Positions 30,592 through 35,374 of a stretch of 35,374 bases of DNA are shown one piece after another. A program made the position numbers and the translations under genes. Source of the stretch: Microbacteriaceae bacterium (GTDB lineage Bacteria > Actinomycetota > Actinomycetes > Actinomycetales > Microbacteriaceae). The notes beneath the pieces were generated by a model that was not told the DNA's origin, made no database searches, and saw only the letters and a program-made list of their open reading frames with translations. How positions within the stretch are numbered: position 1 is the first letter of the stretch; every line of letters starts with the position of its first letter. The DNA lies in assembly GCA_023254555.1 (NCBI GenBank), contig JALRLI010000003.1:1-35374 (forward strand). The letters run 5' to 3'.

Positions 30592-31698
30592 GTGTCGACG
30601 GCGGCCAACGCGAATGCGTTATCAGCCAATCGCGGCAGAAAAGTAGCTGTTATTGGTTCGGGTAGCTGGGGAACTACCTACGCAAAAATCCTTGCTGATG
30701 CGGGGTGTGATGTCACTGTCTGGGCGCGGCGAAGTGAAATTGCACACGAGATTAATGTCGCGAAAAGAAATTCTAAATACCTCAGCGGCATCAACCTCCC
30801 AAAGCGGCTCAAAGCGACAGACAACCTAGCCAGTGCAGTCAAGGGTGCAAGTCAGGTGTATCTTGCAGTGCCAGCTCAGAGTCTGCGCCAAAACCTGCAA
30901 TCGATTGAGCCACATTTGGCGAAGAAAGCTATTCTGATTAGCCTGATGAAAGGTGTCGAACGTGACACCATGATGCGCATGTCTGAAGTGATTCGCGACA
31001 CCCTAGACATCGAAGAGCACCGGATTGCCGTGGTGTCGGGCCCCAATATCGCCCTTGAAATCGCCAAAGAAGAGCCAACAGCAGCGGTGGCTTCTTGTGT
31101 CGACCTAGAAACTGCGCAAGAGGTCGCTATGGCCTCGTCTGCTCCGTACTTCAGAACCTTCGTGAACACTGACGTTCCGGGAACAGAGTTCGGCGGTGTG
31201 CTCAAGAACCTCATTGCGCTAGCCATCGGAATTGTCGACGGGGTGGGCTACGGAGAGAACACCAAAGCTTCGATTATCACTCGAGGCTTGGTTGAAATGA
31301 CTGATTTTGCGGTTGCCTACGGGGCAGATCCGGCAACCCTGCAGGGGCTCGCGGGACTTGGAGACCTCATCGCCACCTGCCAGTCTCCGCTGTCTCGTAA
31401 TAACACCGCTGGTCGCTTGATCGGTCAGGGATACACCAAAGAAGAGACAATCGAGCAGATGCAGCAGACCGCCGAGGGGGTTGCATCGGTGGCACCTGTT
31501 CTGGGGCTCGCTCGACTGCGTGAAGTCGAAATGCCAATTGTGCAACAGGTAGAGATGGTGCTGCAGGGGCAAATGTCACCAAAAGAGCTGGGGCCGCACT
31601 TGGCAACTGCTGATGACGTGCTGCCGCAGCCTGAGAATCCTCAGTCGGCAGTCAAACGCCCGTTTTGGCGCCAATGGTTCTCACGGGCTGGGGCGTGA
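30592..31698 (+). CDS. gpsA: Glycerol-3-phosphate dehydrogenase [NAD(P)+]
   Basis: Reduces dihydroxyacetone phosphate to sn-glycerol-3-phosphate for phospholipid synthesis. GTG 30592 follows the plsC-like stop with no gap; GGGGCG upstream may be its ribosome-binding site. The protein is 368 aa. The Rossmann loop VIGSGSWGTTYAKILADAG is near residue 20. LISLMKGVERD and VVSGPNIALEIAKEEPTA come next. The catalytic Lys is in GGVLKNLIALAIGIVDGVGYG, followed by LAGLGDLIATCQSPLSRN. The tail of about 25 residues after LPQPENPQ is longer than in many homologues. Confidence 0.95.
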   Translation: MSTAANANALSANRGRKVAVIGSGSWGTTYAKILADAGCDVTVWARRSEIAHEINVAKRNSKYLSGINLPKRLKATDNLASAVKGASQVYLAVPAQSLRQNLQSIEPHLAKKAILISLMKGVERDTMMRMSEVIRDTLDIEEHRIAVVSGPNIALEIAKEEPTAAVASCVDLETAQEVAMASSAPYFRTFVNTDVPGTEFGGVLKNLIALAIGIVDGVGYGENTKASIITRGLVEMTDFAVAYGADPATLQGLAGLGDLIATCQSPLSRNNTAGRLIGQGYTKEETIEQMQQTAEGVASVAPVLGLARLREVEMPIVQQVEMVLQGQMSPKELGPHLATADDVLPQPENPQSAVKRPFWRQWFSRAGA

Positions 31699-31700
31699 GC

Positions 31701-32789
31701 ATGACTCACAAACTTAACATCGTGTTGCTCTTTGGTGGGCGATCTTCCGAGCACGAAATCAGCTGTGTGACCGCAGCGGGAGTGCTCTCGGCTGTAGATT
31801 CTTCCCGGTTCAATGTCATTCCGGTCGGCCTGACGAAACAGGGTGTGGCGGTGCTGGCGGCTGACCAGATTGCATCATTCGCGCTGGACTCAGCAAACAT
31901 GCCTCACGTGAACGACAATGGCACTCGCATCCATTGGCCTGAATCACCGCAGAGCAAAGAGCTGCGCGTCACCTACGACGACGGCAGTACCGACTCCCTC
32001 GGAGAGATTGCGCTCGTCTTTCCCGTTTTACACGGCCCATTCGGCGAAGATGGCACCCTACAGGGAATGTTGGAAATGCTTGACATCCCCTATGTGGGGT
32101 CAGGTGTACTCGCTTCAGCGATCTGCATGGACAAGCACTACACAAAGGTTGTGTTGGCGAGTGCCGGACTCAGTGTTTCGGCATGGCGCACGCTCACAGC
32201 GGCCGATCATGCCCGTGATCCTCAGCTTTCAGCGGAGTATGCAGTCGAGCTCGGTCTGCCAGTGTTCGTGAAGCCATCGCGTGCGGGGTCGAGCGTTGGC
32301 GTCAGCAAGGTGAAAAGCCTGACAGAGCTGGATGCTGCCTTAGCTGAAGCGTTTGCATCGGACTCAGTCGTTCTGATTGAAGAATCTGTCGCTGGGCGCG
32401 AAGTCGAACTGGCTGTTCTTGGCGGGAGAGATGGTGTACCCAGGGTTTCAGGGGTTGCCGGCGAGATTGTTTTCACGGGCCGAGAATTTTATGACTACGA
32501 AGCGAAATACTTGGGTGCTTCAGGTATTGAGCTTGAGTGTCCAGCAAACATCGACGAAGCAAACCTTCGAATACTTCAGAATTCAGCAATTCGTGCGTTC
32601 GCGGCGGTGGGTTGTGCCGACCTGGCTCGGGTCGATTTCTTCCTGACCGAAAACGGAGCAGTCGTGAACGAAATCAACACGATGCCTGGGTTTACCCCGA
32701 TTTCGATGTTTCCTACCCTGTGGCAAGAATCGGGTATGAGTTATGAGAACCTCGTCTCTGAACTGATTACGCTAGCACTCGCAAAATAG
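31701..32789 (+). CDS. ddl: D-alanine--D-alanine ligase
   Basis: An ATP-grasp ligase that makes D-Ala-D-Ala for peptidoglycan. ATG 31701 starts 2 nt after the gpsA stop (GTG 31695 is possible) and gives about 362 aa. Signature segments are VLLFGGRSSEHEISCVTA, VFPVLHGPFGEDGTLQGMLE, YVGSGVLASAICMDKHYTK, VFVKPSRAGSSVGVSKV and DFFLTENGAVVNEINTMPGFTPISMFP. The length fits the longer A-type/VanA-like Ddl group. Its 3' end lies 4 bp from the convergent DUF3515 gene, leaving no room for a separate terminator. Confidence 0.95.
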   Translation: MTHKLNIVLLFGGRSSEHEISCVTAAGVLSAVDSSRFNVIPVGLTKQGVAVLAADQIASFALDSANMPHVNDNGTRIHWPESPQSKELRVTYDDGSTDSLGEIALVFPVLHGPFGEDGTLQGMLEMLDIPYVGSGVLASAICMDKHYTKVVLASAGLSVSAWRTLTAADHARDPQLSAEYAVELGLPVFVKPSRAGSSVGVSKVKSLTELDAALAEAFASDSVVLIEESVAGREVELAVLGGRDGVPRVSGVAGEIVFTGREFYDYEAKYLGASGIELECPANIDEANLRILQNSAIRAFAAVGCADLARVDFFLTENGAVVNEINTMPGFTPISMFPTLWQESGMSYENLVSELITLALAK

Positions 32790-32793
32790 TTGC

Positions 32794-33312
32794 CTACTGC
32801 GGAAGGGTGTAGGCATCGGCTTCACCCACGCATTGCCGTTCCTGAGGCAAATAGGACACTGCATTTGCCAAATCGACCAGCGCGTTCGTCCCGCTTACGG
32901 GAGGCTTTGCCGCCGAGTCGACTATCACTTCAACGGTGGGCACACGACCGTACGCCTCAAACCGATAGAGGGGAGCCTGAGACTCATCTCGGATCCAGTC
33001 GATCCCGTTCACGTTCACACACGGCAAGGTCGTCGGACCCATAGGCTCGATCCCACATCTCAGCAGGATGCTCGCTGGCTCACCCCAGGCGGCGGTCGCT
33101 TGAGCATTCGTTTCGCGCTTAAGTTGACCATCCACCGTGTTTGGAAGACGCACTGTTACCGCTGCACAATCTGGGCTATTAGCGTCGTCTGCGGGCTCCA
33201 TCGGCACCACGCCCGCGCAGCCGGTACCAAGGGCTGTCAAGCAGGCAACCACTGTGATCCCGAAAGAAAGCCGGCCTATTCTGCTGCCGGAGTTTGCTGA
33301 GAGAGAAGCCAC
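32794..33312 (-). CDS. DUF3515 family lipoprotein
   Basis: A 172-aa exported protein of the actinobacterial DUF3515 family. The N-terminal hydrophobic segment ends in LGTGC, a lipobox, so it is a likely lipoprotein (cleavage before Cys32). The family core is LRCGIEPMGPTTLPCVNVNGIDWI, with conserved cysteines in the middle and VGEADAYTLPQ at the end. It lies between ddl and thiL, the family's usual place in actinobacteria. The start is GTG 33312, exactly 6 nt after a minus-strand TAGCCT. A link to cell-wall synthesis is suggested only by context. Confidence 0.88.
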   Translation of the reverse strand: MASLSANSGSRIGRLSFGITVVACLTALGTGCAGVVPMEPADDANSPDCAAVTVRLPNTVDGQLKRETNAQATAAWGEPASILLRCGIEPMGPTTLPCVNVNGIDWIRDESQAPLYRFEAYGRVPTVEVIVDSAAKPPVSGTNALVDLANAVSYLPQERQCVGEADAYTLPQ

Positions 33313-33318
33313 GACTAA

Positions 33319-33328
33319 AGGCTACCTT
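33319..33328. promoter_or_regulatory. Overlapping divergent -10 boxes (DUF3515 / thiL)
   Basis: AGGCTACCTT carries minus-strand TAGCCT (33319-33324) and plus-strand TACCTT (33323-33328), sharing TA. Each is followed by exactly 6 nt and its start codon: GTG 33312 leftward and ATG 33335 rightward. Both mRNAs would be leaderless. Confidence 0.6.
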
Positions 33329-33334
33329 GATACC

Positions 33335-34381
33335 ATGAGCATTTCTGATTCAGTTGCCCCGCTTACGGTTTCCGAAGCGGGTGAGTCTGAAGTCTTGGCT
33401 CGTATTCTGAAGGCTCTCAGTCGTGAAACGACGTCTGGTGCTCAGCACGTACTCGTTGGCCCCGGCGATGATTCTGCGGTGCTTGCACTCGCCGGCGATT
33501 GCGTTGTCAGCAGTGATTCAATGGTTGACAAGCATGATTTTCGGTTGGACTGGTCAACCGGATTTGAACTCGGATGGAAGCTCGCAGCAACAAACCTGGC
33601 AGACGTGGCAGCGATGGGAGCGACCCCGCTCTCACTGACCGTATCGGTGCTGGCACCAGGCGAGCTTCCCGTTTCCGTGCTCGAAGAAGTCGCTTTGGGG
33701 CTCAGCACTGCGTGCGACACGTTAGCCCCCGGCTGCCAAGTCACGGGCGGAGACCTCGCTTCGGCCGCTCAGTTCTCTCTCGTTGCCACGGTCATCGGCG
33801 AAACGCGCGAACTCACACCCGTGCTTCGGTCTGGCGCCAGAGCGGGGGATACAGTTGCGTATGCCGGTGAATTAGGTGTTGCCGCCCGGGGTCTCAGCCT
33901 TTTATATGCAACAACAGATTCTCAGGATGCTCAGTCACGAGCCATCTCTGAGCTTTGGCTCTCACATCCCGATGAGATGGCCGCGCAACTGGCGCCGAGC
34001 CCGCCCATCTCTCTTGGCCCTTTGGCCGCGCGCGCTGGAGCAACCGCGATGATGGACGTGTCGGACTCGCTGAGCCTTGATGCCTCGAGGTTGGCGAAAG
34101 CCAGCAATGTTGACATCAACCTGCGGTCTGACGCGATTTTGAACTGCACGTCTCAAGAAGCCGAAACTGTATCGAAGCAAGCTCGAGCTGAAGCGCTGAG
34201 TTTCGCGCTCGGCGGCGGTGAAGATCATGGGTTTTTAGCAACGTTTCCACCCGGCGCCTCACTTCCAAAAGGATTTACGCCCATTGGCGACGCCGCACCC
34301 GGGGGAGGCGCACTGCGAGTTGACGGCGTTGTCTTCGAGCCGCGGGGATGGGATGCTCTCAAACATCGTTCAATCGTGTGA
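33335..34381 (+). CDS. thiL: Thiamine-monophosphate kinase
   Basis: Phosphorylates thiamine monophosphate to the cofactor thiamine diphosphate. The true start is ATG 33335 (MSISDSVAPLTVSEAG); the track's 33137 start runs antisense through the DUF3515 gene. This gives 348 aa. ThiL landmarks are VGPGDDSAVL near residue 45, SSDSMVDKHDFRLDW, GWKLAATNLADVAAMGATP, VTGGDLASAAQFSLVATVIG and, in the C-terminal half, MMDVSDSLSLDASRLAKAS and ALGGGEDHGFLATF. No other thiamine genes adjoin it. Confidence 0.93.
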   Translation: MSISDSVAPLTVSEAGESEVLARILKALSRETTSGAQHVLVGPGDDSAVLALAGDCVVSSDSMVDKHDFRLDWSTGFELGWKLAATNLADVAAMGATPLSLTVSVLAPGELPVSVLEEVALGLSTACDTLAPGCQVTGGDLASAAQFSLVATVIGETRELTPVLRSGARAGDTVAYAGELGVAARGLSLLYATTDSQDAQSRAISELWLSHPDEMAAQLAPSPPISLGPLAARAGATAMMDVSDSLSLDASRLAKASNVDINLRSDAILNCTSQEAETVSKQARAEALSFALGGGEDHGFLATFPPGASLPKGFTPIGDAAPGGGALRVDGVVFEPRGWDALKHRSIV

Positions 34382-34401
34382 CGAGCCCGGGTGCATCCGT
34401 A

Positions 34402-35374
34402 TCACACGTCATTGCGAATTCGAAGGGCCGCCCACAGTTCGGCTCGAGCATCCATCGTATTGAGGTCGCGGCCGAGAATCTGACTTACTCTGCCCATCCG
34501 AGTCTTCAGGGTGTGCCTGTGAACGCCCAGTGACTCAGCTGCCGGGGCGAATTGGCCGTTGTGTTGCAGCCAGACAGCCAGCGAGTTGACGAGCTGCTCG
34601 TTGTTGCGCTCATCCACGTCTGCAATCGGTGAAATCAGCGCATCGGCTCGTAACTTTGCCTCATCACTCTCTTCAATCACCGTCAAGATGCCCCGGTTCA
34701 GGCTGGAATCGAAAACGGTCGCGCCCTTCTTGCCCCGGATTGCAGCAGCTTCCGCCGCCAGCTCAGCTTGCTCGATAGCCAGAGTGAGGTGCTCGTAACT
34801 GTGAACAGAGCTGAGACCAGCATTGAGCTCTATGTTTGTGTTCGCGTGTACGAGCTGAGAATAGGATGCCACGGTGCCAGAGGTCGCACTCTCGATAATC
34901 ACCAACTCGTCCTCGCCGCTTCTCCCGCTGATCCGTGAACAGAAGCCGCGCCGGCTGAGTTCATGCTCAATACCGGCGATTTGCCCGGTAAACACCGCGA
35001 TTGAAATTGGTTCTTCGGGTAACGGCCCCAAACTCTCAGTCGCAATTCGATGGGCCAACTCGAACTGACCGGCGCGGAGCAGCTCAACAATCACCCTGCG
35101 CACCGATTCAATCGGACCGCTTGCAGCTCGTGCCTGCTCAAGCGCTGTACTTGCGAGTGCGATTGCGATTCCAATCACCGACTGAGCTGCATAGTCGAGC
35201 TGATCGTTGTCGGTCGTAGCGAGCACCCCCAATAAATTCGCACGGCGTCCGATGGTTTGTAGGGCGAATGTAGACCCTTCAGTTGAGAATAGTTTCGTTG
35301 CGCGAGTTTGTGATCTGACGAGTGAGGTGACCTGCTCCACGAGTGAATCTGTGGGTGAGATGCTCTGATGAGAT
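34402..35374 (-). CDS. PucR-family transcriptional regulator (N-terminus beyond window)
   Basis: The C-terminal part of a PucR-type regulator. The frame stays open past the track's start at 35340 to the window edge, so the N-terminus is missing and no start is claimed. The C-terminal HTH reads NSLAVWLQHNGQFAPAAESLGVHRHTLKTRMGRVSQILGRDL, diagnostic of PucR/CdaR proteins. The GGDEF-like or sensor region upstream (about 100-210 of the visible part) includes NIELNAGLSSVHSYEHLTLAIEQAELAAEAAA. Relatives control purine, sugar-diacid or amine catabolism; the target here is unknown. Its end lies 20 bp from the end of thiL (convergent). Confidence 0.85.
   Translation of the reverse strand, partial: SHQSISPTDSLVEQVTSLVRSQTRATKLFSTEGSTFALQTIGRRANLLGVLATTDNDQLDYAAQSVIGIAIALASTALEQARAASGPIESVRRVIVELLRAGQFELAHRIATESLGPLPEEPISIAVFTGQIAGIEHELSRRGFCSRISGRSGEDELVIIESATSGTVASYSQLVHANTNIELNAGLSSVHSYEHLTLAIEQAELAAEAAAIRGKKGATVFDSSLNRGILTVIEESDEAKLRADALISPIADVDERNNEQLVNSLAVWLQHNGQFAPAAESLGVHRHTLKTRMGRVSQILGRDLNTMDARAELWAALRIRNDV

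Noticed and set aside
1-35374. CRISPR array, insertion sequence or prophage
   Set aside because: No regularly spaced repeats, transposase, integrase or phage structural genes are seen in any frame.

Overview
This window looks like chromosomal core sequence from a compact, moderate-GC actinobacterium, most likely a member of Microbacteriaceae. Four things point that way: the gene order leuC-leuD-murA-plsC-gpsA-ddl-DUF3515-thiL, the actinobacterial families (DUF3515, a DUF6186-like protein, a DUF5684-like protein, PucR), many GTG or TTG starts, and many start codons that sit a fixed six bases after a TAnnnT -10 box with no Shine-Dalgarno sequence (leaderless transcripts). GC content is not extreme for the phylum. 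The genus call is inference from memory of families; no search was run. Genes are tightly packed and no stretch over 300 bases lacks a gene. I see no insertion sequence, prophage, CRISPR array or rRNA.

Layout. 1-46: a CsoR-like palindrome that probably serves a leftward gene outside the window. 47-3730: a metallophosphoesterase facing left, then four poorly characterised membrane-protein genes facing right. 3711-7108: an Nramp metal transporter and a KimA/KUP-like APC permease with a structured leader. 7196-11652: an SDR dehydrogenase, a two-gene operon (DUF5684-like plus cupin), a 14-TM drug-efflux MFS, an enoyl-CoA hydratase and a small signal-peptide membrane protein. 11736-16116: an operon of a heterodimeric ABC exporter and a voltage-gated-type K+ channel. 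16202-17955: alanine dehydrogenase divergent from an Lrp/AsnC regulator. 17959-22059: a solitary DNA methyltransferase, RraA, an OYE-family flavin reductase, photolyase and an 85-aa membrane protein. 22169-25080: deoC, a Ppx/GppA phosphatase, tRNA-Gln, a diacylglycerol-kinase-type lipid kinase and tRNA-Glu. 25182-26201: TerC. 26300-34381: leucine biosynthesis, then peptidoglycan and phospholipid precursor genes, then thiL. 34402 to the right edge: a partial PucR regulator.

How the genes fit together. The leuCD-murA-plsC-gpsA-ddl block joins branched-chain amino acid synthesis to cell-envelope precursors: MurA makes the first committed peptidoglycan intermediate, Ddl makes D-Ala-D-Ala, and GpsA and PlsC feed phospholipid synthesis. 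Ald and its divergent Lrp regulator handle alanine. MntH-type import and TerC-type membrane functions suggest manganese balance. The KimA-like permease and the K+ channel suggest potassium balance.

The most interesting non-coding signals are three. (i) Three divergent gene pairs share an almost identical promoter in which two opposed -10 boxes overlap on one central TA. (ii) TAnnnT-N6-start recurs at about ten genes. (iii) The KimA-like gene has a roughly 107-nt leader with a 10-bp hairpin, a possible pseudoknot and a hairpin touching the ribosome-binding site.
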